Numbered from the stretch's first letter, positions 13,465 through 25,919 are shown. The stretch: DNA of 64,000 bases from Metallyticus violacea (GCA_030762175.1 CM060840.1:39438501-39502500), one strand, 5' to 3'. Made by a program: numbers and translations. Notes: generated by a model from the letters alone, not told the origin.

Positions 13465-14827
13465 AAATGGCAATTAACATATTAATTTATACTGCACATT
13501 GGCATTAACTTCATAAAGTTTTATAAACAATTGAACATTTATAATTTTGTTATAATTTCAATATAGTCAAAAAAGATTAAGGGATGTCTTCATACTAGAC
13601 ACTCACATTTTAAGATATAAATTTTATTTGACTGTTAGCATTAAGGCGTAAAAGAATAGAATATAAAAAATACTCTAAATTGTGGCATCCTAGAACTGGC
13701 AAACACAGGAGCATATTGAAGATTATCGCATGAAACTGGAACAGGTCATTTGCTTAATGTAAGGAAAAAGAGTATCTGCTCTTTATTTCAAAGCGAAAAA
13801 CGCTAAGAAGAGTTCAAATCGTTCGCTGAAGGCAGCCTGAGAGCATCAGTGAATTCCATAAAGCTTTTCGTCCTAGAGGGCATTCCTTTAGAGACGGATC
13901 TTCCAGTTATTATTGCTCGTGGGAGAGTTTACAGAGCGAGTTCAGTTAACCTAAATAAGAGGTCAGCCTACTGTTAATAAATATGCATCTTCCGGCAATA
14001 TAATCTTTTCAGAGTTATTTTCGTATTTTAAAAATCTTCAGCGCACCAATGAAGGAAAATCGCTTTTACAGCAGATGCAATAGATTGTTATTTATTATAT
14101 TAAAATTAATAAAACAGAAGGTTTATCTAGCTACAATGAGATCTTGATAATATTATTATAATAACTTTAAAAAACACTGCTCTGTATTTTTGTTGAGAAA
14201 ACTTCGCAATGAAACGGCAATTAGGACGATATATTCATTCTTGCTATTAACTTGTGTCCTAGCACGACAGCAACTCTATTTTCACATTTTAGCAGTTTTT
14301 TCTCTAGCCTTTATTTGTATTGAATTATCTTTATTAATTTATTGGGCAATTCTTTAAAATATTTTCATTTTTAATGGAATATGTTTCGAGCGCAAATTCT
14401 CCAGGAGAGACTTAGAGCCCTGGGGTCACGCATCTAGATTTACGGCACGTTAAAAACTTCATACCTGGACAAAATTACCGGCAATTTCACGTTCAAGTAC
14501 TGCCTTATCATTACACCACATATCACTTGAAGCAATGGTAGATGGTAAGTGTACCTAAATTCAAGTGGTTCATATGGTCTGCCGATGATGTATATTTTCC
14601 TCTAATTTTTCAATCCATTAACTCACATTCTGTTTGACTGCATTTATTTACTACCCTTTTAACCTCCTTTGGACCTTCATAACTGGTAAAATAGCAAATG
14701 TATTATTGGGTCAAATTCTTCATTGATACGAGCAGCCCAATTCTGTAGAATCCAAAATGTCATGTGCGGTAGGTATGTCTGTTTTTAACGTTTCAGTTTT
14801 ATTATGTTTATTTTTCGTTTCAATATT

Positions 14828-14869
<42 letters not shown>

Positions 14870-16730
14870 TTAGTTATAAGCCTTGTTCGCTCACTCATTG
14901 CTTTACTTCGACTCCGCTTCCCTTCTCCCTATTTCTTTTTAGACCTGTTCCTTGCCTGTTTCAGGAAAATATACATTTATTCGTGAATATGAATAGATAA
15001 TTGACTCTGTAGCAACGCATTTTATCTGTAAAGTCATTTAAAAAATGAATTAGCCCCTAGTGTGCGCATGGAGTTTTTCTTCGTCAAATATCTCCTTGTA
15101 GAATTAAAATTCATGATATTGTGCGCGAATTTGAATACTCTAAAGAATAAAACTGTTCATGCTTTAGAAAACGGAAATGAAATACGGCGCTACCGGCAAC
15201 GGCAGGCTTAATAGTTCAAGTTGTGAGCGGACAAGTTTTATAACAAGTTTCGGTATAAGGCATCCCGCTTATTTTTTAACGTTTTAATTTCTTTTATTAT
15301 TTTTTTTATTCCTAGCCTCCAGCACCATTAATGAAAAACGTTCTGAAAGGTGTTTTATTCTTAAGTACTGTGATTGTTTACATTTTGTGGCAAAATCTAA
15401 CTTTATTGGCAGCATTCACCAAAAGATAAACTTAAAACATGCTGTTGCTGTTGCGATATATTGGAAATGAAGAAAGCTATATAGATCAACCTTTATAATT
15501 GAAAACAGCAGAACTGAAAGTATCAAAAAAAGTAAATAATTACTCAAAAATGGACATAGGTATCAATTGGTATGAAATTGATTAAAGATTAAAGAAACTG
15601 GTAAAGGAAGAACATCAACAGCAGCAGAGACAGAAAGAATAGCAGAGGAAAAATAAGAAAAATTTAAAATATAAAATGATTATAAAAGGAATAACTACTT
15701 ATGCCAAACGGTAATTGTATCATAATGTATTACAGTTGGAACAACCGGATACATTACACAAACAACACCTGAACCAGAGAGGAAACGGTTCTCTGCCTGC
15801 TTGATAATCAGACTACGTCCGCCATGTCATTCACTTTGAACATGAGGGCTCAGGGGAAGCGAATAAACGAAAAGGTTAACAAGGAGGTTCAATGAACTTT
15901 GCGACTTCAGAAACAAAAGAAGCTCAGAAGAAGTGATAAAATGTTCTTCGTACAAATTAATCTGCTCCCTCCTTTTATGCTAATTACTGGTATTCATTTT
16001 CTTGCGTCGACAAGCTAAGTAAACAAAACACTTGCTAAGATAATGCGTTTTAACAAGCCTTAAACCATTGGGCATGTCCTTGTGCACAGAAAAAGTAATG
16101 AATAAATAACTGAGTGTTTCTCATTGCTGGAAACTGAATCTGAGGTACTTTTGATTTCAAATGCTTCTCACGAATGTAAACTTAAGTAGTATGCCTTTAT
16201 TGCAGCCTGAAACATAAATTTATACAACAGTGTCAATATGTTTATAATAGGTTTACTAATTACTTGAAGCAATGGTGGGTTATCTATGAGAGATGCAATT
16301 GTGTTCCAAAGGCTCTTCAACTAAGATAACGTTTTATTACTTCGTGTCGATATTTGCCTTGAAACTTCTTGCATTTTTTATCGTAAATATAAATATTTGG
16401 CTAAAAAGCTTAACAATATTTACTATAAAACTATTAAAAATTAACCAGGAATGTTATGTATTGTAATGTACAGCTGAAAATAGCCCTTGAAAAACATTTT
16501 GCTTGCCAAATATCAAGCAACACTACTGTCGTTGAGTCTGGTCACTTTGGATATCCGGTAAGTGTTTATCAATCATTACCGCTTCGCTACGAAAGAATGG
16601 CGAGTCCAAACAGGTCAAATTATAATGAAGTTGCCTCTGTACTATACACCTGTAGCCTTGTTTATATAGAAGAGCGTTTAGTTTAGTCACTGCCTTTCTG
16701 TGCCCAGTTGCAGATTGCTTGGAGCTGTTT
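13465..16730. other. AT-rich stretch without supported genes
   Basis: The only clear feature is a TA dinucleotide run of about 36 bases at 14829-14865. The segment around 14400-14480 has a mixed composition and includes gatttacggcacgttaaaaa, which could be SINE-derived, but it could not be matched to the families in this window. Confidence 0.55.
14829..14865. repeat. TA microsatellite
   Basis: About eighteen uninterrupted TA units in AT-rich DNA. TA runs are also the insertion context of the mariner at 30.2 kb, but no element is inserted here. Confidence 0.9.
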
Positions 16731-16737
16731 GGATTCC

Positions 16738-16986
16738 AGCCCGTCTGCACGGCGTTGTGGTCAGCATGCCTGCCTGAATATCCCAAGGTCTTGGGTTCGA
16801 ATTTCATAAGGCCAGTTGCTTGGGAAAGCTTTTTCCCGGAGTTTATTCTTACCCTGAAAAGGCAAACGCTAAATAGGTTTAAGTGTTGTGAACTCAGAGT
16901 TCATTTATTATCAAACTTTTATTAATTGTCGCTTTAGACCTTCGTTGTCATGAGGGACATTAACTTGTAAAAAAAAAAAAAAAAAA
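16738..16986 (+). mobile_element. tRNA-derived SINE, type C, with poly-A tail
   Basis: The head contains gttgtggtcagcatgcctgc, an A-box-like segment near 16755, and a B box, gggttcgaattt, from about 16793. The spacing between them is right for an RNA polymerase III promoter. A non-tRNA body follows, then an A-run of eighteen bases at 16969-16986. Head, body and A-tail together make a full SINE layout. I could not define the target duplication with confidence; gttactgtgcc after the tail weakly resembles text to the left of the head. Confidence 0.75.
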
Positions 16987-17429
16987 GTTACTGTGCCTTA
17001 TCCAGACACAGGACTCTGCTTGTATCTGGTCTGGGTCTTTCATGGTTTTGTCACCCATTTCACTCAGGTAAAACGGACGCAATGTCCGCGCAACTGATCC
17101 AGGTTCTCGCAATTACAACTATAAGTGCAATAACAATAAAGCAAATACCTTATGACAGGAGATGTTAGAAAAGTTATTGTACTACATTCACACATTTCTC
17201 GCATCTTAGAAAATATACAAAACCTTCTTGCATGACGTGAAAAATCGATGTATGGAAACTCGCTTCATCAATAAAGAACACTAAACATGCATCAATTACA
17301 ATTACAATTATCATTTAAGTTCCGTAGCATCCAATTACTAAATTTATCCGAATACTGCATCACCTGTCTGTATTTCACGGACAACAGTCACCTTATATGC
17401 TTTCAAATTTAAATGGACTCAATATGGGA

Positions 17430-17632
17430 ATTTGTTGATTTGATTTATTTATGGACGGTCTTTAACATCTCAGGTCATCAGCGTCCCATTCAATTCAGGG
17501 CGTGAAACGGCCGACAAATTTTGCTCAGAGACCTCTCTTTAAGGCTTGAGGTTCTTTTTCGTGCCGTAAATCTACGACACGGCTTTACTTCCCTTCTGAA
17601 GGAAGCCATACTTAGAATTTTTACGCCCGAAA
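17430..17632 (-). mobile_element. SINE, type B, 5'-truncated
   Basis: The stretch matches the 13.2 and 42.1 kb copies through aacatctcaggtcatcagcg, attcaattcagggcgtgaaa, cggccgacaaattttgctca, gaccact-like text and ttacgcccgaaaa at the right end. The tail on the left reads as the complement of aataaatcaaatcaacaaa, the same tail as the 42.1 kb copy. The tRNA-like head is absent, as expected from incomplete reverse transcription. Confidence 0.8.
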
Positions 17633-17639
17633 AAACAAA

Positions 17640-18230
17640 TCCTTTTGAAGAATTTGGGTATGTGTGTTTCATTATAAAAGGAGTTAATATATTTTGAAAA
17701 GTATGTCCCATGAAGTTTAAGAATCTTCATCACTGTAGCATATTGTTGAATGTTTCCTTTATGCTAATTCGACTTAACACCAAAAGATACGGACATCGAG
17801 CTGCAGATCTAGTGTGCCACTAAAAACGGTTGCAAAAGAGGGCTCCTCCTCTGAATTCTGTTGAGCACTCTCATGCAAAAAATTTTAAATGTTTTAAAAC
17901 ACGTGTTAAGACATGTACATTTTCCTACGATAAATGTTTTCATTAAGTATCATTAGTTTTGAAATAACTTTGTTATACATTTAAAATTATTAGGCATTTT
18001 AAATATGTAGTGTAGTTATGATTAATGTATTTTTCTTTAATTTTTTGAAATTATGGAGTACGAAGTGATTGAAATGAACATAGTAAATAATAATAGTGTC
18101 TCTCAGTTGTCATGGAAGCAAGTCTTTTATAAAGACTTTGTTTAAAGACAGCAAAATGGCAAAAAAATTACACAATTCACGTCCTTGGAAACAGATTATA
18201 AAGAAGCTGTTGAAAACTGGAAAATTCTGT
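17640..18230. other. Stretch without supported features
   Basis: AT-rich DNA between a SINE and a mariner relic. The segment 18110-18240 could belong to the 5' part of that relic, but no transposase motif is readable in it. Confidence 0.5.
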
Positions 18231-18299
18231 AAGGTAAGAGTGAATGGATTTTTAACGATTGCTCAGTGACTCAGTAGAGAAGAAACGGGCATTAAAGAT

Positions 18300-18735
18300 C
18301 TGCCACACTGCGGTGTGCCTGATGGTGTTATGAAAGGCAGTATAGGTGCTTTGGACTCGTTCTAAGACTATTGGTACTTAGTTCCGAATAACTTGTAAGA
18401 GTTTATGCTGTATTGGCTCAAAGATATCGGGCACTACGCAAAAGAAATGGAATTTTGTTGCAACAGGATAATGCAATGCTCCATACGGTTCAAGCAATCC
18501 AGCACCTGAATGTAATCGAACTTCTACCCGCCCCAGTCTTGCATATTCGATTTACCGTATATTCTAATGCATGGTTTACTTTATCCAAGGAAGAAACTTC
18601 CACATCTGAGCAGAAACTGAACTGGTGTCAGCGAAAAACTTTGCCTCAAAAGCTAAAGACTACTATCGTCATGGAATTATAGCACTGACTGAAAGATGGC
18701 TAAAGAGACATTCAGTGACTTTTACTTTAAAGATT
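18300..18735 (+). pseudogene. Decayed mariner transposase, C-terminal part
   Basis: The frame from about 18395 reads RVYAVLAQRYRALRKRNG and then LLQQDNAMLHT. This corresponds to the second catalytic block of mariner transposases, usually HDNARPHT, and keeps its aspartate. After a frame change, the segment near 18636-18710 reads FASKAKDYYRHGIIALTER followed by W, which matches the usual C-terminal region of these transposases. The third catalytic block (SPDLAPSD in relatives) is not readable between them. It is a dead copy from a different mariner lineage than the one at 30.2 kb, judging by the C-terminus. Terminal inverted repeats were not found. Confidence 0.65.
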
Positions 18736-18769
18736 AAAGAGTTCGTTTATAATCATTACTTATAATACA

Positions 18770-19690
18770 TTTGCTGTAACTATTTTATTTTAAAACATTT
18801 AATGCAATATAAATTACTAATGTCTAAATTTAAATTGTCTTATTCTTTGCACTTATAATTTTCTTCATTATAATAATATTTTAGTGTTTTAAAAAGCTTT
18901 ATATAAGTGCAAAGTACGTAGCTATTGACATTTTAAACAATTCTGGTTGCAGAATTGCAGCTTCTTCTAAGAAATTGAAATCTAAAGGTATGCTCAAGAA
19001 ATTCGCATTCAACAAATACTCCTATATTGCATTTTTATATAAATATAATTCATAAAAAGCGAATATGCATAAATTTTTGCCCCGATGTTATACAGTTCAG
19101 TCTTTAATTGCTCTCTGCCATAATTTTCCATATAACTATAGTACCGATGACAGCAGTTAAAATGTTTATGCTCTAATTTTTATTTTCCCTATTATTTTCG
19201 CAATGCATTGCGTAATTGTATTTTTATTTATTATTTTTTTAATTGTAGATATAAGTTGTTACGGTATGCCATTGCCATTTTCAGCTTTGTTTTCAGCCCC
19301 GAGTTGCGGGCATTACGTCATAGGGGTTGAGTTTTCAGGTCAACTTCGAAAGGACACAAGGTCGATCTCTCGAAAGTGTAGACTTCGAAAGTGATGGTTA
19401 TATGAAGTTCACTTATTCTACGATAGTCTGTTAGTCTAACTCGCTGCTTCTTTGCATACAGTTGGCAGCGTGTGTTTACATTTTCATTAATAGGAATCGT
19501 TACGAATAGAGGAACGGAGTGTTTTGTGCTCAAATACTTTCTCATATAGGAAGTTGCTTGTGATAAGCGGTAATATATATTTTGAAGCTTTACTTCGCCA
19601 AACATCTGTACTTTATTCCACACGACTTAAACGTAAGTACTTTCTAATCATAAAGTAATTCACAGAGGCGTGTCTACATTACCGACAGTG
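18770..19690. other. Stretch with a possible promoter/exon edge
   Basis: No domain is recognisable. The minus-strand 101-residue frame at 19318-19623 is not like any family I know. On the plus strand there is a CRE-like attacgtcat at about 19312-19321 and, downstream, a strong splice-donor match (aaacgtaagtact, GT at about 19632). This is discussed as a finding; on its own it does not prove a gene. Confidence 0.4.
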
Positions 19691-19838
19691 ACACAGAAAT
19701 ATTTATTAATTTGGCAAGAGTTGAGGTGATGGGGCTTTCTCTTCCTTTACTAGGTGAATAAAACCAGGGGAAATACAGAATGCAATTTACATTACTATAT
19801 AAAATACAGATGAAATAGCTAAATTAAGGATGTGTACA

Positions 19839-19967
19839 GATGCTATTTACGTCCTATTTGAATGTCCAGAAACAAGAGAGCGGAGGAGTCAGTTGATCAA
19901 AGTAAAATGGGTTCGCATAAGATCTGAAATAGCAGTAAGGAAATTTTGGGGGGAAAATCTCAATTAA
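19839..19967 (+). pseudogene. LINE ORF2 C-terminal scrap
   Basis: A 42-codon frame ending in TAA reads DAIYVLFECPETRERRSQL and continues with basic residues. The pattern HVLFECP followed by charged residues is typical of the last cysteine of the C-terminal zinc-knuckle region in non-LTR retrotransposon ORF2 proteins. Upstream, frames are broken. It is on the opposite strand from the large LINE at 20.3-23.7 kb and has different C-terminal text, so it is a separate, older element. A chance match is possible because only one short block is readable. Confidence 0.45.
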
Positions 19968-20494
19968 GAAGCTTAGGGGAATGTTGTATAGAGTTAAAAA
20001 TAAATGGGTATGGGTGATTAATAAATAAATAATACTTCGTTTCAGCGATTTAGATTAATGGCATGAAGTTTGAATGGGGTAATAATCAGGAGTATATTGT
20101 ATTGTATTGTGGATGTACTATTTAAGGTGTTAAGTAGAGTATTGTAGTAGATACATGTGAAATAAAGGAATTATTAGTTTGTGGAGACTATAGCTAGCTG
20201 ATAAGATCAAGGGTTTGATGCAATCAAGATGGAAATTTTGTGCTTTGTTTAATTATTTAAAATGTAGATGAAGGTTTAGTATAAAAGTATTATTGTATTA
20301 AACATTGTTGTAATTGTAAAGGGTTACACATAAAATGGCCTAGGTCAGTCAAGTGGATCCACTTTGCAGTTTATATTTTTCTTAGTATTTCAATAAATTT
20401 AAGCACATACTGAATGTAAATATTACATATTTTAATGTAGTTAGAAAGTTGACACAGGTAGTGTTGGAATACCATTTGTTCTTTTATAATTTTC

Positions 20495-22925
20495 TCAAAT
20501 ACAAGGGGGAGGAAGGAAAAGGAGGAGGGGACTTGTACATTGCTTCATTGCCCGACAATCTCTGACTTCAGGAGGAAGGTAGTTCCGGATTCTGGGAACT
20601 GATACGCTGAATGAGGTTGAGTAGAAATTTGTTCGGTGACGAAGGAGAGACAGTAAAGTCATATTCCGGGTCCGAGGTAGGAACAGATATATGAAGCGAG
20701 AGGGTTGGAGGTGCAGATGCTTTTGAACATGAGCATTTGGGAATGCAATTCGTAAGTTCTTATAGAGGTAGCCATAACAGTTAATTAGTAAATCAGGTGT
20801 CTTAAATTTACGAGTGTTGAAGGCATTATGAACTTGTAATCTGTTGAACTGCCCAGTATTCAGATTAGAGTACAAGACATCACAATAATCTAAATGGGGC
20901 ATAATAAGCACTTGAATCAGATTATTTTTAAGATTGAGAGCTAGATCTTTTGCTATATGTTTTAATATGTGAATCAAATATAATATTTTATTGCATGTTT
21001 GGGTTACCTGTCTGTGCCATTCTAAATCAAGTTTCATAAACATCTTAGTTTTTTGCCATACTGGTATAATTAATGACATCCTTGCTTATCATCATGGGCT
21101 GCACATCCTTTGAGTTTATTTTACCAATGTACTTTATTTCCCATGGCTGTAGCCTGTAATTTAAATTGATTCAATTTTATTCCAATTTTTTTTTGTCCAA
21201 TTGGAGACGGAAGTTAGATCTTCATTTACCTCAATCGCGGCGTCATGGACAGAACGAGGCGCGGTGTGAAAATAGTGTTGTAACCATCAGCATATAGGTG
21301 ATAATTGGGGTGTTTTATTTCTTTAGCTACGTCGTTGATGTGCATCATAAAATGTAGTGGTCTAAGTAGCGAACATTGGGGAACTCTATGCCTTAATGTG
21401 GCGCCAGAAGGAAAAACAACCATCAAATAATACACATTGTTGGCGCTCACTAAAGTAGAATTCGAACCAGGTAGTAACACCATTGGAGAGATATAGTTTT
21501 AAGTTTGTGCAGTAGTTCATGGTCGATGGTGTCAAAAGCTTTAGTAATAAAAGTGGAGCTAATTTTTGCTATTATGTCTTGCTCTGAAACCAGATGGTTG
21601 TCGAGAATGCAATACATGTTTTGGTGTCTGTTAGCTGCCCGAGTGCAAAATAGATAATGCAGGGAGGATGCTGATAGGCCTGAACTCTTGTGCAGTTGTG
21701 GGTACTTTATTCTTTGGGCAGTATAGGGCAGATAAAAGCTAATTCTCATAGTGCGGGGTAAGTACTAGTCATTAGTGAAGCGTTAAAAATATGAGTTAGT
21801 GTTGATAATATTATGCTTGCAACTTCTCTTGCCGTACTATTCAGGGCCATTGGCTGCATTGTTGCAAAGAGCGTCAAGGGTACCTGAGTCTTCTAGTCCG
21901 ATTTCTCGTACATCCTTCCGCAGATATGTTGGTTGGAGTCGGGGGAGATAAGGGAGCGAACGTTTCCTATAATTGGTTCATTTTTTCTTAAAATACTTTC
22001 TTCAAAGTTAGCGTCTGTTTTGTTGCGTGTATATTTACCTTATCTGAGTCTCTGGATGTCGTTAGTTGTTTTATGTCAGCACTCTTCCAGGAAGCGCGGA
22101 CTCCTTTGACGAGTTTTGTTTTCGTGGGCACATGTTTATCGAATAAGGTCAGAATGAATTCGTTAAATTCTGTAGGTAATGCCCAGAGCATCGGCAATCA
22201 GAACTGTCTGGTCAACATGTTTCATGTCACGAAATGTTAGGTTTTGCCTGTTTTGATGGCATTTAAATGAGTACGCTGTAAAAAGTATATAATGAATGGT
22301 ATATACCGGAAACTGCATACCTTGCATAGATTAAGACATCGTCAAGATTATTAGCCACTATTAGGTACAATACAGATTTGCTAGTCTGGGTATGATGAGT
22401 GGATGAGTGGAAAGGACTGATATATCGCGAGACGAATATGTTCATTAGACCGGTAGCGTTTGCGTCTGCTGTAGAGACTCATGTTTACCAGTCATCAAGA
22501 TATGTTCGTAGTTAGGAAGGACAACGGCGGTGCTAGTTATTTTGGAAGGCTGGTAAACCACACGTTAAAGACATTGGCACAAAAGAATTGTTACTCGATA
22601 AATAACATTTCAGCGTTTGCTGAGCATGCATAGGGGAGGCATAGAGTTTAAGTCATCTTTTATAGGCTGCCACACCACCACCTCGTTTATTTTCGCGATC
22701 CTTTCTCAACAATTTATAGCCCCTGAGATAAAGAATGAAGGAAGGGATTGAAATGTTCAGCCAAGATTCAGATATGAGTATGGTGTATATGTCAGAGAGC
22801 AACAATATTGAGCGAAATTCATCAAGATGAGAAAGTATTTATGTGTCATATTTTAAGGGAGAGAGGTTGGTCAGAGAAATCGAATTTCAATACATGTGCT
22901 TTAAGGGCTGTCCTCACAGTAATTC
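20495..22925 (-). pseudogene. LINE ORF2 remnant (endonuclease and reverse transcriptase)
   Basis: The endonuclease part (about 22850-22255) reads HLDEFRS, LISESWLN and DRENKRGGGVAAY. It goes on to THHTQTSKSVLYLIVANNLD, the conserved end of APE-type LINE endonucleases. The linker near 22197-21990 reads FNEFILTLFDKHVPTKTKLV. Reverse transcriptase blocks are AFDTIDHELLHKL (about 21540-21500), VPQCSLLRPLHFMMHINDVA (about 21390-21330) and YHLYADG (about 21300-21280). The catalytic YADD has become YADG, losing the second aspartate. The longest intact piece, 194 residues from 21079 to 20495, is the C-terminal thumb region, ending with a LPPEVRD-type motif. ORF2 enzymes nick DNA and copy the element RNA in the nucleus. 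Many stops and frameshifts show it is dead. Confidence 0.85.
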
Positions 22926-23189
22926 CCGGAAGCAAGGTCATCGCCCGTTTCTGAGTCGGAGACTGTTGGAATGCTTTGGTAGCTAACAAATGTTGCCAAC
23001 TTAATTTAATAAAATGAAACTAAACAAATTAGCGAAAATATAGATAAAATAAGAATACTAAATGAGATTTAAGTAAATTAGATGGTAAAGAATTGTAATA
23101 GAAGTGAAGATAATGATAGTAGTAATTAGTAAACGAAACAAAATATTTACAAGAATAATATCAATTGTAGTTTGGCACAAACTCACGCT

Positions 23190-23645
23190 TTACTGCGGCA
23201 TGTCGCCAGCACACGTAATTCTATGCTTACTATCGACTATTTTAGCACATATCAAACCATCCGTTGTTCACACATTATTAAGGCCATATTTTGTTATACA
23301 CTGTTGCAGTAGGTTGTACCTTACCTCGCGCATTGTAATACCACTGACTTTCAGCTAGCGCTTGTTTTAAAAGACGTCTTCGTTTATGGTAACTACAGAA
23401 CTTCATTGTCACTCCCCGAGTTTTGTTGTCACTAATCTTTCCTACTTTGTGACTCCCATCGATGTCCATTGCAATTTTGCCGTATGCTCGTCAGCCTTCT
23501 GATGTCCTTGATATTGCTCCAGTTCATCAGTTTTCTGCGTTTGATTTTGCTTTACATCCCTTTCCTGTAGTGCCTCCTGCATTTGTTAAAAGATAGTCAT
23601 TTTTTTCAATGATCATCTTGAACTCGTACCGACGATGTTAGTCAT
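23190..23645 (-). pseudogene. LINE ORF1 remnant (RNA-binding/chaperone protein)
   Basis: From ATG at 23645 the frame begins MTNIVGTSS, then has stops. A helical, coiled-coil-like stretch follows, MQEALQERDVKQNQTQKTDE and on. After a frameshift the text reads DIDGSHKVGK and VTMKFCSYHKRRRLLKQAL, the RNA-binding core typical of ORF1 proteins in CR1/L1-like LINEs (relatives read D(I)xRSHRVGK and I(V)KFxSYxKR). The end reads TTDGLICAKIVDSKHRITCA and stops at TAA 23190. ORF1 proteins coat the element RNA in the ribonucleoprotein. At about 150 codons it is shorter than usual and disrupted. Confidence 0.75.
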
Positions 23646-23699
23646 GGTCGGGTCCTCTCCTGCAGCACATGCTTAATACAATCCTATGGGTTCTCATTC

Positions 23700-25430
23700 A
23701 CAACTTTGGTTTTCATGTTCGGCATATTTGTGTATTGATTTTAAAACGTTGCTAGATACGGCGAAACCGGTTACACTAATTCAAGAACCAAAACACCTTT
23801 TAAGAGAGCGATTTTGTCGTGAGTCAAATTACGCCTATTCAGCACTGATCGCCACCGTGAAACATGAGTGTAACGGATGTAACATATGAAAGAAGAGCGT
23901 GTGAAAACTTGAGCACGAATCTATTAAAATATTAGAATATCTGCAGTAAACGAAAATAATAAACATATGACACTCGGTCAGGTTAACAACATAACCGTTA
24001 ACATAGCACAACAACTTAACCGTTAATATAACATAACAGTTACCGTGTACGCAAAAAGAGTTTACCGAAATCCTAGTTCTTGTCAAGAAAATTTAAATCA
24101 ATTAATTTAAGAAGACTTGGTAAGATATTGGGTCAGAAATAGATTTTCGGCTTTGTGCATAATGTGAAACTGCATAGTGTACAAATTACACTCATACACC
24201 ATTTTTGTTCGTTTGGGAAATTTAAATTGTTTAAATAGCAATTTAAATATTGTTACCAGGATGTTACAAAACCACACTCATTTCTTTTTGTCATTTGCCG
24301 TAACTTGCATATTTGTAACTTTAGGTGTACTTTTCTTAAAGGTATATAAGATAGAACTAACAATACTTTGTGTATGTGCAAATCACATTTCTTTGTATAA
24401 ATGGTGAAAGTTTTCAACTTTTGCATGGATGAGAGCTCTGAAAAAAAAAAAAATGGTTTGAAATTTGCATAAAATAATGACACTGTAAGTTAACTATTTT
24501 CAAAAGTTGAACTTTTGTTTTAAATTACGTATTATTTCACTAGAAATGTTAAGTAACACATTTTAAAACTTAATTTTAAAATCTGAGGATGCTGGAATTA
24601 ATAGTTTATGGGATAATTGTACCTAAAGCAGCAAAAGTTTTAAAAAATAATATTTTTCCTTGTTTATTAAAATAATTATAAAATAATAAATTGAAGATTA
24701 GTTCAAATTTAAAAACATTTTATATTTTAAAATAATTTATTAATGATTGGTAATTTTTTTTTTATTTGGATAGACGTAGTTGTTTAGACCACTGAAGCTT
24801 ACATTCTGTCGAGGTTCATTACAGTAATTGCCGTTACGTTCTACATTGTTACCACTAGGGAAGAACGGTTTTCTTTTCCATTTAACTACGCAGTCATCCT
24901 GATATGTGAAACAAGTTTACAGTTTTTGGCAAATTATAGCAAAAACTTGTAATAGATGGCATATTTTATACTACTGCAATTGTATATCGTACATGTTTAC
25001 TATTGTGAGATTTATTATCCGGTTGTTTTTCTTTTCTTGACGTCATAAACAACTGCTTGCTATGGCATTATGTGCAAAGTAATTTACGTTTTGTGTAATT
25101 AATAGTTGGACCCTGAATATATGCTCTTAACTGCACACATAGACACCAAAAACAATAATTCTAAACACTATGCCTCGCTGTTGTCAATTGTTTTATAGAA
25201 TGCCGGTTTGCCTAACTTGCCAAAGAATGAACGCTAATAGTGAATTTTAAACTAATTTTAACTAACTCTATTAAACATTAACCACGTCTGATCTTCTTAT
25301 ATATACACATAAATAGCAATAGATAGTACATATAAGTGGAAAGGAAAATTTATATATGCTTTTCATATAACCATGACTTTAGGTTTTTGTGCGCTTTTAA
25401 TTGATAAAAGGGTGTTTTGATGATCACTGG
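23700..25430. other. AT-rich stretch without supported genes
   Basis: Short frames on both strands overlap each other and show no domain. No repeat in this stretch matches another place in the window by eye. Confidence 0.6.
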
Positions 25431-25444
25431 AGTTATGTGTGTGT

Positions 25445-25898
25445 GTATGTATGTATGTATGTATGTATGTATGTATGTATGTATGTATGTATGTATGTAT
25501 GTATGTATGTATGTATGTATGTATGTATGTATGTATGTATGTATGTATGTATGTATGTATGTATGTATGTATGTATGTATGTATGTATGTATGTATGTAT
25601 GTATGTATGTATGTATGTATGTATGTATGTATGTATGTATGTATGTATGTATGTATGTATGTATGTATGTATGTATGTATGTATGTATGTATGTATGTAT
25701 GTATGTATGTATGTATGTATGTATGTATGTATGTATGTATGTATGTATGTATGTATGTATGTATGTATGTATGTATGTATGTATGTATGTATGTATGTAT
25801 GTATGTATGTATGTATGTATGTATGTATGTATGTATGTATGTATGTATGTATGTATGTATGTATGTATGTATGTATGTATGTATGTATGTATGTATGT
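25445..25898. repeat. Long perfect GTAT tetranucleotide array
   Basis: The tetranucleotide runs without a visible interruption for about 454 bases, roughly 113 copies. It is preceded by a short GT run and ends at tatgtctttcc. All frames stay open through it, giving MYVC repeats on one strand and YIHT repeats on the other. These frames are artefacts of the repeat and not genes. A perfect array this long is likely to be highly variable in length between individuals. Its true length could differ if the assembly collapsed or expanded it. Confidence 0.97.
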
Positions 25899-25919
25899 CT
25901 TTCCATAGATCCTAAATTG

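Larger units (their letters stand above)
20330..23690 (-). mobile_element. CR1/L2-like non-LTR retrotransposon, decayed, near full length
   Basis: Blocks from ORF1, endonuclease, reverse transcriptase and the C-terminal region occur in the expected order on the minus strand over about 3.3 kb. This is the size and order of a LINE of the CR1/L2/jockey group. The reverse transcriptase text AFDTIDHELL and the thumb/C-terminal text LIMPHLDYCDVLYSNL are typical of that group. The element is interrupted by many stop codons and frameshifts and cannot be active. The 5' limit is set near the ORF1 start and the 3' limit (untranslated tail) is approximate. No target duplication was identified. Confidence 0.8.

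Noticed and set aside
16523..16807. 94-codon minus-strand frame
   Set aside because: Partly antisense to the type-C SINE head; no domain.
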